From NCBI RefSeq assembly GCF_040253615.1, contig NZ_JBEJGY010000004.1:4774001-4838000 (forward strand): a DNA stretch of 64,000 nucleotides, read 5' to 3'. This stretch comes from Streptomyces sp. Edi4 (GTDB lineage: Bacteria > Actinomycetota > Actinomycetes > Streptomycetales > Streptomycetaceae). The translations under genes were made by a program, and so were the position numbers. The notes under the pieces are model-generated. The model was not told the origin of the DNA, searched no databases, and saw only the letters and a list, made by a program, of their open reading frames with translations. Below are positions 10,174-18,789 of the stretch, one piece after another. Position 1 is the stretch's first letter; each line of letters starts with the position of its first letter.

Positions 10174-11916
10174 GTGGCTCAGAGCAGCACCGAGACCGAC
10201 TGGGTCTCCCGTTTCGCGGACGATGTCATCGCCGAGTCGGAGCGACGTGCGCCTGACGCCGCGAAATCGCCCGCCGAGGCCCCGGTGATCGTCGTCGCGT
10301 CCGGTCTCTCGCCCTCCGGCCCGATCCACCTGGGCAACCTGCGCGAGGTCATGACCCCGCACCTGGTCGCGGACGAGATCCGCCGCCGCGGCTACCGGGT
10401 GCGCCACCTCATCTCCTGGGACGACTACGACCGCTACCGCAAGGTGCCCAGCGGCGTGCCCGGCGTGGACGAGTCGTGGAACGAGCACATCGGCCGCCCG
10501 CTGACCTCGGTCCCCGCGCCGGTCGGCTCGGCGTACCCGAACTGGGCGGAGCACTTCAAGGCCGCGATGGGCCAGGCGCTCGCCGAGCTCGGCGTCGAGT
10601 ACGACGGCATCAGCCAGACCGAGCAGTACACCTCGGGCGTCTACCGCGACCAGGTGCTGCACGCGATGAAGCACCGCGGTGACATCGACGCGATCCTGGA
10701 GCAGTACCGGACCAAGAAGGCCCCGGGCAAGAAGTCGCAGAAGCCCCTCGACGAAGCCGAGCTTGAGGCCGCCGAGGGCTCGGGCGCGGCGGCCGAGGAC
10801 GACGGCACCGGCTCCACCGGCTACTTCCCGTACAAGCCGTACTGCGGCGGCTGCGGCAAGGACCTCACGGTCGTCACCGCCTACGACGACGACACCACGG
10901 AGCTGACCTACACCTGCTCCGCGTGCGCCTTCTCGGAGACCGTCCTGCTCAGCGAGTTCCACCGGGGCAAGCTGGTGTGGAAGGTCGACTGGCCGATGCG
11001 CTGGGCGTACGAGGGCGTGGTCTTCGAGCCCTCCGGCGTGGACCACTCCTCGCCCGGCTCCTCCTTCCAGGTCGGCGGCCAGATCGTGTCGATCTTCGGC
11101 GGCGTCCAGCCGATCGGCCCGATGTACGCGTTCGTGGGCATCAGCGGCATGGCCAAGATGTCCTCCTCCAAGGGCGGGGTCCCGACGCCGGCCGACGCGC
11201 TGAAGATCATGGAGCCGCAGCTCCTGCGCTGGCTGTACGCGCGCCGCAGGCCCAACCAGTCCTTCAAGATCGCCTTCGACCAGGAGATCCAGCGGCTCTA
11301 CGACGAGTGGGACAAGCTGGAGGCGAAGGTCGCCGACGGCACGGCGCTGCCCGCCGACGCCGCCGCCCACTCCCGGGCGGCCCGCACGGCCGCCGGTGAA
11401 CTCCCGCGCACCGCCCGCCCGTTGCCCTACCGCACGCTGGCCTCCGTGGTGGACGTGACGGCGGGCCACGAGGACCAGACCCTGCGCATCCTGAGCGAGC
11501 TCGACCCGGCCAACCCGGTGACCTCGCTGGACGAGGTGCGCCCGCGTCTTGACCGCGCCGAGAACTGGATCACCACCCAGGTCCCGGCCGACCAGCGCAC
11601 GCTGGTCCGCGAGGAGCCCGACACCGAGCTGCTTGCCTCGCTCGACGAGCAGGCCCGCGAATCGCTGCGCCTGCTCGTGGAGGGCCTGGACTCGCACTGG
11701 TCGCTCGACGGGCTCACCACGCTGGTCTACGGCGTGCCGAAGGTGATGGCGGGCTTGGAGCCGGACGCCAAGCCGACGCCGGAGCTGAAGGTCGCCCAGC
11801 GTTCGTTCTTCGCGCTGCTCTACACGCTCCTGGTGAGCCGGGAGACGGGTCCGCGTCTGCCCACGCTGCTGCTCGCCGTGGGCGCCGACCGGGTGCGCAA
11901 GCTGCTCGCCGCCTGA
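10174..11916 (+). CDS. lysS: class I lysyl-tRNA synthetase
   Basis: This 580-residue LysRS is of the class I (archaeal-type) family, unrelated to the class II LysRS of most bacteria. HLGN at residues 52-55 is the HIGH motif and KMSSSKG at 328-334 is the KMSKS loop. Two Cys pairs (224/227 and 248/251) form a likely zinc-binding insertion. The GTG at 10174 is chosen because AAGAAGGA is about 10 bases before it; the GTG at 10165 would be too close. Class I LysRS is the expected enzyme in Streptomyces. A strong terminator follows. Regulation may be shared with the divergent argS. Confidence 0.96.
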   Translation: MAQSSTETDWVSRFADDVIAESERRAPDAAKSPAEAPVIVVASGLSPSGPIHLGNLREVMTPHLVADEIRRRGYRVRHLISWDDYDRYRKVPSGVPGVDESWNEHIGRPLTSVPAPVGSAYPNWAEHFKAAMGQALAELGVEYDGISQTEQYTSGVYRDQVLHAMKHRGDIDAILEQYRTKKAPGKKSQKPLDEAELEAAEGSGAAAEDDGTGSTGYFPYKPYCGGCGKDLTVVTAYDDDTTELTYTCSACAFSETVLLSEFHRGKLVWKVDWPMRWAYEGVVFEPSGVDHSSPGSSFQVGGQIVSIFGGVQPIGPMYAFVGISGMAKMSSSKGGVPTPADALKIMEPQLLRWLYARRRPNQSFKIAFDQEIQRLYDEWDKLEAKVADGTALPADAAAHSRAARTAAGELPRTARPLPYRTLASVVDVTAGHEDQTLRILSELDPANPVTSLDEVRPRLDRAENWITTQVPADQRTLVREEPDTELLASLDEQARESLRLLVEGLDSHWSLDGLTTLVYGVPKVMAGLEPDAKPTPELKVAQRSFFALLYTLLVSRETGPRLPTLLLAVGADRVRKLLAA

Positions 11917-11930
11917 TCGTCGAACAACGA

Positions 11931-11974
11931 CCGAGGGCCGTCACCCGGTGCGGGTGACGGCCCTCGGCGTTTTC
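11931..11974 (+). terminator. rho-independent terminator of lysS
   Basis: A perfect 16-bp stem (11931-11946 with 11952-11967) closes a 5-base loop and is followed by CGTTTTCT. This is the strongest intrinsic terminator in the window and ends the lysS transcript. It lies before the convergent DUF2637 gene. Confidence 0.9.
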
Positions 11975-12018
11975 TCACCGGCCCAAGTGGGCGCGTGCGT
12001 GCGGTTGTTGACGTACCG

Positions 12019-13341
12019 TCAGGCGATGTAGTCCTCGACGTCCTGGTTCGCTTCGAAGTGCGCCTTGAACTGCGGGTACAGCTTGCGCAGCACGACGGCG
12101 CTGTCGGGATAGCGCACACCGTGCTCGTCCGTGAGCTTTATGTCCAGCGTCTCGACGGTGGGGTAGGCGCCCTCGGTGCGTTCGTGCTGACGGAAGACCT
12201 CATAGGCGAGCTCCGCGAACTGGGCGAACTCGTCCTCCGTCGGTACCGGCGCGGGCCCCGGGTCCGCCGCGCGCGCCGTCGGGACGCCGAGGGGGCGTTC
12301 GCGGCCGGGACCCGAGGGGACCATGACCGGCTCCTGCTGCGGGCCCTGCCGCGGGTCCTGCCCCGGGTCCTGCTGGGGCCCGTGCTGCTGAGGTGCGCCC
12401 TCGGCGAAGGCCGGGTCGTACGTGCCCTCGTACACCTCGGGCGAGACGTGCTGTGCGGCGAACCACGGGCTCTCGTGCGTGGTGGGCTGCTCGGGGCCGG
12501 CGTACTCCTGCGGCGCGGGGGCCGGGTCCTGGCGTGCGGGGGCCTCGGGCGCGGGGGCCTCGGGCGCGGCGGCCTCGGGCGCGGCCTGGGCCGGGGCCAG
12601 TTCGGGCTGTGCCTCGGGGCGGGCGGCCGGCGGCCCGGGCGGCAGCAGGACCGGCTCGATGCCGGCGGCGGCGAGACCGGCCGGGGCGGTCTCGGCCAGC
12701 GGCACGCCGAACTTGGCGAGCCGCAGCGGCATCAAGGACTCCACGGGAGCCTTGCGGCGCCAGGCGCGGCCGTACACGGCCTGGAGGCGCGCCCGGTAGA
12801 CCAGGCGGTCCTGTTCGAGCTTGATGACCTGCTCGTAGCTGCGCAGCTCCCACAGCTTCATCCGGCGCCACAGCCGGAAGGTGGGGATGGGCGAGAGCAG
12901 CCAGCGGGTGAGGCGGACGCCCTCCATGTGCTTGTCGGCGGTGATGTCCGCGATCCGGCCGACCGCGTGCCGGGCCGCTTCGACGGAGACCACGAACAGG
13001 ACCGGGATGACGGCGTGCATGCCCACGCCCAGCGGGTCCGGCCAGGCCGCGGCGCCGTTGAAGGCGATCGTGGCGGCCGTGAGCAGCCACGCGGTCTGGC
13101 GGAGCAGCGGGAAAGGGATCCGCATCCAGGTCAGGAGCAGATCGAGAGCGAGCAGCACACAGATGCCCGCGTCGACGCCGATGGGGAAGACGTAGGAGAA
13201 GTTTCCGAAGCCCTTGTGCAGCGCGAGCTCGCGGACCGCGGCGTACGAACCCGCGAAACCGATCCCGGCGATCACCACGGCACCCGCGACCACCACCCCG
13301 ATCAGGATGCGGTGCGTCCGTGTCAGCTGAGTCGCGGCCAC
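12019..13341 (-). CDS. DUF2637 membrane protein with Pro/Ala-rich tail
   Basis: This 440-residue protein has four hydrophobic segments in the first 130 residues (about 11-33, 47-70, 78-98, 105-125), the DUF2637 membrane domain found in actinobacterial chromosomal and plasmid proteins. A cytoplasmic region follows containing WRRMKLWELRSYEQVIKLEQDR. Residues 230-370 are rich in Pro, Ala, Gln and Glu (runs such as APEAPAPEAPA). The C-terminus (about 370-440) has a compact segment with TDEHGVRYPDSAVVLRKLYP, which looks like a small DNA-binding-like helical unit. It starts with GTG after GGGGAGGGG. Function is not established. The gene lies between lysS and two DUF3558 lipoprotein genes. Confidence 0.8.
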   Translation of the reverse strand: MAATQLTRTHRILIGVVVAGAVVIAGIGFAGSYAAVRELALHKGFGNFSYVFPIGVDAGICVLLALDLLLTWMRIPFPLLRQTAWLLTAATIAFNGAAAWPDPLGVGMHAVIPVLFVVSVEAARHAVGRIADITADKHMEGVRLTRWLLSPIPTFRLWRRMKLWELRSYEQVIKLEQDRLVYRARLQAVYGRAWRRKAPVESLMPLRLAKFGVPLAETAPAGLAAAGIEPVLLPPGPPAARPEAQPELAPAQAAPEAAAPEAPAPEAPARQDPAPAPQEYAGPEQPTTHESPWFAAQHVSPEVYEGTYDPAFAEGAPQQHGPQQDPGQDPRQGPQQEPVMVPSGPGRERPLGVPTARAADPGPAPVPTEDEFAQFAELAYEVFRQHERTEGAYPTVETLDIKLTDEHGVRYPDSAVVLRKLYPQFKAHFEANQDVEDYIA

Positions 13342-13391
13342 CCGCGTCCCCTCCCCTTGTCAAGCAATTGGCGGGCACAGCCTGGCACATA

Positions 13392-13433
13392 CGTACGGAG
13401 TCCGGCCCACAGGGGAGGGCCGGACTCCGTACG
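13392..13433 (-). terminator. hairpin terminator after DUF3558 genes
   Basis: A 17-bp perfect stem (13392-13408 with 13417-13433) closes an 8-base loop just downstream of the minus-strand DUF3558 gene ending at 13446. Only a weak T-run follows on the minus strand. Confidence 0.75.
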
Positions 13434-13445
13434 GTCGTGCGAGCG

Positions 13446-14234
13446 CTACTTGTTGTTGGCGGTGGCCACCGCCGCGACGGCCTCCTTGGCCGCATCGGTG
13501 GCGCCCTTCAGGACGTCACCCGTGTCCGGGCCGTCGGCGCCCTGGAACCCGGCGCCGTTGTAGTCGAGGGTGACCACGGCGTTGGCGGTGCGCACCACGA
13601 CGACGGCGTAACTGAAGTCCGCGTCGCTCTTCTTCAGGTTGAAGACGATCGCGGTGGCCTGGTCGCCGAGACCGGAGACCGGGGCGGTCTTCACATTGGT
13701 GGCGTCGCTCGTGGAGCGGGCCGACGAGACCGCGTGGTCGAACTGCTTCTGCGCCAGCGCCTCGCCGCTGCCCAGGCCGGGCGTCGAGTCGTAGCGCTTG
13801 AGGTCCACGTCGAGCCAGCGGTACTGCGAGCCGTCGACGCCCTTGTCGTCCAGGCCGTTCCAGGTGCAGCTCGCCTGGGACTGCGGGTCCGCGGTCTTGC
13901 CGACCTCGCCCGCCTTCGTCTTCGCCTTGGGAACGTAGGTGTCGATGGTCTTCTCGCTGACCGACTGGCACGCCTCGGGCAGCTTGGCGAACTTCGCCGG
14001 GGCCAGGGAGGGCGAGGCCGACGCCTGCTTGCCGCCGGAGGCCGAGGAGGAGGCGGACGAGGACGAGGACGACGCCGAAGAGGTGTCGGTCTTCTTCTTG
14101 GCGCCCGAGTCGGACGAGCACCCCACTGCGACGAGCATCACAGGGACGGCGGCACAGGCGAGGACGCGGGCGAGCCGGATGCGCTGGGCCGGGGCGGGTG
14201 CCTTTTGGGGGGTGGCCGGGGCTGATCGGTGCAT
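13446..14234 (-). CDS. DUF3558 family lipoprotein
   Basis: This 262-residue lipoprotein has a basic N-terminal extension, a hydrophobic core (ACAAVPVMLVAVG) and a lipobox VAVGC near residue 39. A serine-rich linker (residues 44-75) leads to the DUF3558 domain, with LPEACQSVSEKTI and QASCTWNG carrying the two conserved cysteines, and GLGDQATAIVF later. DUF3558 proteins are extracytoplasmic lipoproteins of actinobacteria with no defined activity. It is 34 bp downstream of a second DUF3558 gene (14269-15156) in the same direction, so the two form an operon. Divergence between them is high outside the conserved blocks. Confidence 0.85.
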   Translation of the reverse strand: MHRSAPATPQKAPAPAQRIRLARVLACAAVPVMLVAVGCSSDSGAKKKTDTSSASSSSSSASSSASGGKQASASPSLAPAKFAKLPEACQSVSEKTIDTYVPKAKTKAGEVGKTADPQSQASCTWNGLDDKGVDGSQYRWLDVDLKRYDSTPGLGSGEALAQKQFDHAVSSARSTSDATNVKTAPVSGLGDQATAIVFNLKKSDADFSYAVVVVRTANAVVTLDYNGAGFQGADGPDTGDVLKGATDAAKEAVAAVATANNK

Positions 14235-14268
14235 GATTCCTTCGCTCTTCGTTCTTCGCGCTGGCGCG

Positions 14269-15156
14269 CTATTCGCTGAACTGCTCGACGAGCCGGCCGG
14301 CCAGAGCCTGGGCCTGCCCTTGCAGCTCCTTGCTGTCGGGGACCGCGGCGGCTGCCATGGCCTGGGCGGCGTACTCGATGGTCACGATGACGTTGGACGT
14401 ACGGAAGATCACTGTGACGGTACGTTGTCCGGCGCCCGTGGCGCCGCCGGTGCCGGCCGGGGAGGCCACGTCGTTGAGGAACGCGGCGTCACCGAGGCCG
14501 CTGAGCCGGCGCGGCTGGAGACCGGTGTCGGCGCTGCCCGACGGGTTCGGCGCGCCGGGGGTGGCGCCGGCCGGTGCGCCGCTCGGACCGCCGGAGGGCG
14601 AGGTGCCGGGCGCGGGTGCGCCGGAGGCGGCGCGGGTGCCGGTGGCGGGGGATCCGGCGGGGGAGGGCGTCGCGGAGGGGGAGGGCGACACGGGTACGGC
14701 GGGCGCCGAGCTCGCGGGGGCGGGCAGATTCGCCGCCGTCTCCTTCTTGCCGTACAGCTCCTTGGTCTGGTCGTCGTCGCTCACCGCGGGGTCGTACGAC
14801 ACGACGCGCTCGAAGTCGACCGAGAGTCTGCGCACCCCCTCGGGCGTCTCGTCCTTCCAGCGGCAGCCGACCCGGCGGTCGGTGTCGTAGGTCAGGTCGG
14901 CGACGCCCGCGTACTCCTTGGCGGCGTCCGCGTCGGCCAGCGACGCGGCGCCCGGCAGCATGTCCTTGAGCACGCTCTTGCTCACGGCGTGGCAGGGCTC
15001 GGGCAGAGTGCGGTACTTGCCGGGCGGCGCGGGCGCCGCCCTGGTCGTACCGCCCTTGGCGTCGGCGCTGGAACCAGCGGGTCCCGACCCTGAGGAACAG
15101 CCGGAGGCGAGCGCCACCAGGAGGGCGAGACCGGGCACGTACGCCTTGCGCTGCAC
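14269..15156 (-). CDS. DUF3558 family lipoprotein
   Basis: This 295-residue lipoprotein is encoded first in the two-gene operon with 13446-14234. The signal peptide is short, with the lipobox ALASGC ending at about residue 20. The DUF3558 core has LPEPCHAVSKSVL and RRVGCRWKDETPEGVRRLSVDFER. An insertion of about 70 residues rich in Pro, Ala, Ser and Gly (about 145-220) splits the domain before RRLSGLGDAAFLND, which corresponds to GLGDQA in its neighbour. The insertion is the main difference between the paralogues. Export and lipidation are inferred from the lipobox. The gene diverges from rtcB. Confidence 0.83.
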   Translation of the reverse strand: MQRKAYVPGLALLVALASGCSSGSGPAGSSADAKGGTTRAAPAPPGKYRTLPEPCHAVSKSVLKDMLPGAASLADADAAKEYAGVADLTYDTDRRVGCRWKDETPEGVRRLSVDFERVVSYDPAVSDDDQTKELYGKKETAANLPAPASSAPAVPVSPSPSATPSPAGSPATGTRAASGAPAPGTSPSGGPSGAPAGATPGAPNPSGSADTGLQPRRLSGLGDAAFLNDVASPAGTGGATGAGQRTVTVIFRTSNVIVTIEYAAQAMAAAAVPDSKELQGQAQALAGRLVEQFSE

Positions 15157-15369
15157 GGTGCGAAGGCTCCTTCCAGCAGGACGACGGTGGGAAAAACGGT
15201 TGCCGCCGCTGGGCGGCGGCCGGACACAATGTGTATCGCACGTGCACCTGTGAACGCCGGTCCACTGTCCTGGTTGTGGGTTTTGGCGGCGGTTTTTGCC
15301 ATACGTGCGGTTCAGGGCCTTGGTGCCGTTTTTCGCTTACAGGTTTCACTCACGGGGGATCGAAGAATT

Positions 15370-16563
15370 ATGTCGTACACGCAATTGGCCGGGGCGCGGG
15401 TGCCCATCAGGATGTGGGCCGACCCGGCGTCGGTCGACGACGGCGCGATGCGGCAGCTGCACAATGTCGCCACTTTGCCGTGGATCAAGGGACTCGCGGT
15501 GATGCCCGACGTCCATTACGGCAAGGGCGCCACGGTCGGCTCCGTGATCGCCATGCACGGCGCGGTCTGCCCTGCGGCGGTCGGCGTCGACATCGGCTGC
15601 GGCATGTCCGCCGTCAAGACCTCCCTGACCGCCAACGACCTGCCCGGCGACCTCTCCCGGCTCCGCACGAAGATCGAGCAGGCCATCCCGGTGGGGCGCG
15701 GCCTGCATGCCTCACCGGTGGAACCGGGCCGGCTGCACGGCTTCCCGCTGGCGGGGTGGAGCGGCTTCTGGGAGCGGTTCGAGGGGATCGCGGACGCGGT
15801 GAAATTCCGTGCCGAGCGCGCCGCCCAGCAGATGGGGACGCTGGGCTCGGGCAACCACTTCGTCGAATTCTGTCTCGACGAGTCGGGCGCGGTCTGGCTG
15901 ATGCTGCACTCCGGGTCCCGCAACATCGGCAAGGAACTCGCCGACTTCCACATCGGGCAGGCCCAGAAACTGCCGCACAACCAGGGCCTGGTCGACCGCG
16001 ACCTCGCCGTCTTCGTCGCGGACACCCCGCAGATGGCGGCGTACCGCAACGACCTGTTCTGGGCCCAGGAGTACGCCCAGTACAACCGCGCGATCATGAT
16101 GGCGCTCTTCCAGGACGTGGTCCGCAAGGAGTTCAAGAAAGCCCGGGTCACCTTCGAGCCGGTCATCTCCTGTCACCACAACTACGTGGCGGAGGAGCGG
16201 TACGACGGCATGGACCTGCTGGTCACCCGCAAGGGAGCGATCCGGGCCGGCGCGGGGGACCTCGGGATCATCCCCGGGTCGATGGGCACGGGCTCGTACA
16301 TCGTCAAGGGCCTCGGCAACGCGGCGTCCTTCAACTCCGCATCGCACGGCGCGGGCCGCAGGATGAGCCGCAGCGCCGCCAAGCGGGCGTTCACCGCGCG
16401 GGACCTGGCCGAGCAGACGCGGGGCGTGGAGTGCCGCAAGGACGCGGGTGTGGTGGACGAGATCCCGGCCGCCTACAAGCCGATCGAGCAGGTCATGGAC
16501 CAGCAGCGCGATCTGGTGGAGGTCGTGGCGAAACTCAAGCAGGTCATCTGCGTCAAGGGCTGA
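15370..16563 (+). CDS. rtcB: RtcB family RNA-splicing ligase
   Basis: This 397-residue protein belongs to the RtcB family, which joins RNA 2',3'-cyclic phosphate (or 3'-phosphate) ends to 5'-OH ends using GTP and Mn. Metal ligands are visible: DIGCGMSAV (Asp74 and Cys77), GSGNHFVEF, LHSGSRNIG and CHHNY. The guanylated histidine is His326 in SASHGAGRRMSR, preceded by GSMGTGSYIV. The ATG at 15370 has GGGGGA about 9 bases upstream and removes a non-homologous extension. No archease or RtcR-type regulator is adjacent, unlike in Escherichia coli, so the gene stands alone. It is probably used for tRNA or damaged-RNA repair. Confidence 0.93.
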   Translation: MSYTQLAGARVPIRMWADPASVDDGAMRQLHNVATLPWIKGLAVMPDVHYGKGATVGSVIAMHGAVCPAAVGVDIGCGMSAVKTSLTANDLPGDLSRLRTKIEQAIPVGRGLHASPVEPGRLHGFPLAGWSGFWERFEGIADAVKFRAERAAQQMGTLGSGNHFVEFCLDESGAVWLMLHSGSRNIGKELADFHIGQAQKLPHNQGLVDRDLAVFVADTPQMAAYRNDLFWAQEYAQYNRAIMMALFQDVVRKEFKKARVTFEPVISCHHNYVAEERYDGMDLLVTRKGAIRAGAGDLGIIPGSMGTGSYIVKGLGNAASFNSASHGAGRRMSRSAAKRAFTARDLAEQTRGVECRKDAGVVDEIPAAYKPIEQVMDQQRDLVEVVAKLKQVICVKG

Positions 16564-16678
16564 GCGGTGACCGGCGTGACGGCGGGCCGAGGGGGCTCGG
16601 GTCGGCGTCACGGGCTGAGCGGTGATCAGGGTCACGGGCGAGCGGTGATCGGCGTCACGGGCCTGGGGGGCGCGGCCG

Positions 16679-16702
16679 GGCCGGGGGCCTGGGCCCCCGG
16701 CC
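16679..16702 (+). terminator. hairpin downstream of rtcB
   Basis: GGCCGGGGGCC at 16679-16689 pairs perfectly with GGCCCCCGGCC at 16692-16702 around a 2-base loop, 116 bp after the rtcB stop. Before it (16567-16662) the motif GCGGTGA-C-GGCGTCACGGG recurs three times. No T-tract is present. Confidence 0.45.
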
Positions 16703-17161
16703 GCCGCCTCTTCCCGGCCCGCATGCCGGGAAAGCGCCGGTGTGGCGCACGGCTGTGCCATCGGCGAGCCGTGGCCTGCCGAGCACTGCCCGTATCACGA
16801 GGACGTACCGGGGAGGGGGTCCGGTTTTCGTCCGGGCGGCACTGGCAGAAGCCGCTCGGTGTCCGCGGGACGCCCGGCAGGGCATCGTCTGCCCATGCCC
16901 TGCACTGCCGGTTCTGGCGTACGCGGACAACGTCCTCGTGACTACGGACGTTTGGACGGCCGGTTCCTCCCGGTACGGGGGGAACCAGTGATCGTCCTCC
17001 ACCAGGATGCAGGACGGGCGCCCGGTTTTCCGCTGAAGATTTATCCGCTGAAAAGTGCAATGGGAAAAGATCCGGCCCGGTGGGCGGGATAGCGGCGGTC
17101 CGGTGGCCGAGACGCCCGGCGCGGACCGCGAGGCCGCGCGGACCGCGGGGACCGCGGCGGG
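16703..17161. other. intergenic region, no supported gene
   Basis: About 460 bases between rtcB and the LuxR-like gene. Several overlapping open frames exist on both strands, but none has a convincing ribosome site, third-position bias or recognisable family. One plus-strand frame from 16742 begins with a Cys/His-rich stretch (CAIGEPWPAEHCPYHE) and might be a decayed gene. Around 17021-17077 the sequence is unusually AT-rich for this genome. Confidence 0.4.
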
Positions 17162-18208
17162 TCAGGCCGTGGCCTGACCCTGAGCGGGCGGGCGGTCGTC
17201 GATCAGACGCTCGTCCGACAGGGCCCACTGATAGGTGAGTTCCTGAAGCGTGGACGCCCCGAACAGCTCCCGCAAGTCATGTACCTCCTTGGAAAGGCTG
17301 CGCAGTCCGATGCCCAGGCGCTGCGCGGTGAGCCGCTGCTCGATGCCGCGCGCCATGTCGCGCAGGATCTCGCGCTGGAGCGGCGTCGTCCGCGTGGCGC
17401 AGCCGCCGGCCGCGCCGGACGTGCCGCTGTGGGGATCGCCGTCCCAGGGGTCCGCGCGCCGCCAGCCCTCCTCGAAGACCTCGGCGATGAAGGCCACCAC
17501 GGCCCGGTCCCGCACGTGCCAGAAGGCATGTCCGGGCGCGGAATTGACGATGTGGTCGGAGATGAACGCCTGCCGCCGGTCGATGATCACGCAGCGCTGG
17601 AACTGGGTGACCTGGGTACGGAACTGGGCTCCGCGCGCCGTCATCGTGGCCACGTGGGCGCGGGTCACCGCGTCGTCGCGGCCGGTGTCGAGACAGAGGC
17701 TGCGGATGTGGACGCCCCGGGTGAGCGCCGCGCTGTCCCTGGCTTCGACAGCCTCCCTGCGGCCCTGGTCACGCGGGCCGCAGGGCTGCGCGGTGAGCAG
17801 TTCCGCGCGGGCCCGGCCCACGGCCTGGTCGATCCGGGCGTTGACCAGTTCGGGCTCGCCGAGGAATTCCGAGCCCCGGCCCGAGCGCCACTTGGCGCGC
17901 TCGAAGTGCAGGCCGAGCTCGTCGGTGAGCTGGGGGATGCGCGTCGCGAGCGCGGCCCGCGCGGCCAGGTGCCGCAGCTCGTCGTCCAGGCGGCGTCGGC
18001 CGGCCTCCTGGGGGTCGAGCGCGATGACCAGGTGGGGCAGGTGCGGATCGGTGCTGACGAGGCCCCACTCGGTGAGCTCGGCGAGCGCGTCGGCGTCACG
18101 GTGCGGATCGATGTGCTCATGACGGGTGACCCGGCCGTAGAGTTCGACGGCCTCGGGCGACAGCGCCCGGGCATCGGCATCGGCCGCCCGACTGTCCCTT
18201 TCGCCCAT
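17162..18208 (-). CDS. LuxR-like HTH regulator with TrmB/PLD-like sensor region
   Basis: This 348-residue protein has an N-terminal winged-helix-like segment (about 15-55; LSPEAVELYGRVTRHEHIDP, then ALAELTEWGLVSTDP). A central region of about 200 residues resembles the phospholipase-D-like module of Streptomyces TrmB/LuxR proteins (GVHIRSLCLDTGRDDAVTRA, QVTQFQRCVIIDRRQAFISD). The C-terminal HTH is LuxR-like (LQREILRDMARGIEQRLTA, then LGIGLRSLSKEVHDLRELFG). The ATG at 18208 gives the expected length and avoids a low-complexity extension. The central domain lacks visible HKD catalytic pairs, so it is likely a sensor. Ligand and targets are unknown. It diverges from the MmyB-like gene. Confidence 0.8.
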   Translation of the reverse strand: MGERDSRAADADARALSPEAVELYGRVTRHEHIDPHRDADALAELTEWGLVSTDPHLPHLVIALDPQEAGRRRLDDELRHLAARAALATRIPQLTDELGLHFERAKWRSGRGSEFLGEPELVNARIDQAVGRARAELLTAQPCGPRDQGRREAVEARDSAALTRGVHIRSLCLDTGRDDAVTRAHVATMTARGAQFRTQVTQFQRCVIIDRRQAFISDHIVNSAPGHAFWHVRDRAVVAFIAEVFEEGWRRADPWDGDPHSGTSGAAGGCATRTTPLQREILRDMARGIEQRLTAQRLGIGLRSLSKEVHDLRELFGASTLQELTYQWALSDERLIDDRPPAQGQATA

Positions 18209-18789
18209 GTCTGCCCCCGTAGCGCCGGTGCGTGTGTGCGCCCTGCGTACGTGCGCATCCGCTACCGCTTGATCCGTGCATGCCCCATCAGCCAGCGTAC
18301 CTGTGGGGTCTCTCCCGGGGGTGCCTCGGCGACCGGCCACGGCTCGGCCGCCAGAGCGGTGCCCGGAGGACGCCCCCACCCCGACCCGTTCCATGAAAGG
18401 GCACGCCTCGCCAACCGCCCCCCGGCCCACGCCCCGGTCGTGACGGCCACCGTCCCCGCCGTGCCCTCGGTCCCGCTCCCCCTGCCCCGACGCCCGCGCC
18501 CGGGGCCGTCGTGCTGCCGAAAGGGCCGCGCCGACGCCGGTTTACGACGGCCGGCCCGCGCCCCGGGGTCACCCGGCGTGCGCGGGAGAGGCGATCGGCT
18601 CCCACAATGGGGCGTACACCGACAATGGAACGTACGCCGACGAGAGGACGCGCGCCGGCCACCCGGCCGGCGCCGGCCACCCGGCCCGGGTCCGATGGCA
18701 GAGTCGGGGCCGCGCACCGGGAGCGGCTGTTCCAACCGCGCGGCCGACGCAGACGTCGCCGGCCGCCCGTCACCGGGGGAGAACCACAG
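18209..18789. other. 581-bp divergent intergenic region with short direct repeats
   Basis: This lies between the LuxR-like and MmyB-like regulators. It contains a short repeat pair in 18603-18635 (ACAATGG followed by GCGTAC-CCGA and AACGTACGCCGA) and a second in 18651-18687 (GCGCCGGCCACCCGGCC twice). No credible gene is seen. The repeats could be regulatory for either neighbour, but this is inference only. Confidence 0.4.

Noticed and set aside
12200..13495. 431-codon Arg-rich frame overlapping the DUF2637 gene
   Set aside because: Same-strand alternative frame of the real gene, with no domain and extreme Arg/Gly/Ala bias.
16742..17092. Possible gene beginning MAHGCAIGEPWP with Cys/His residues
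   Set aside because: No ribosome site, no family, and composition turns random after about 30 residues. A decayed gene is possible but not supportable.
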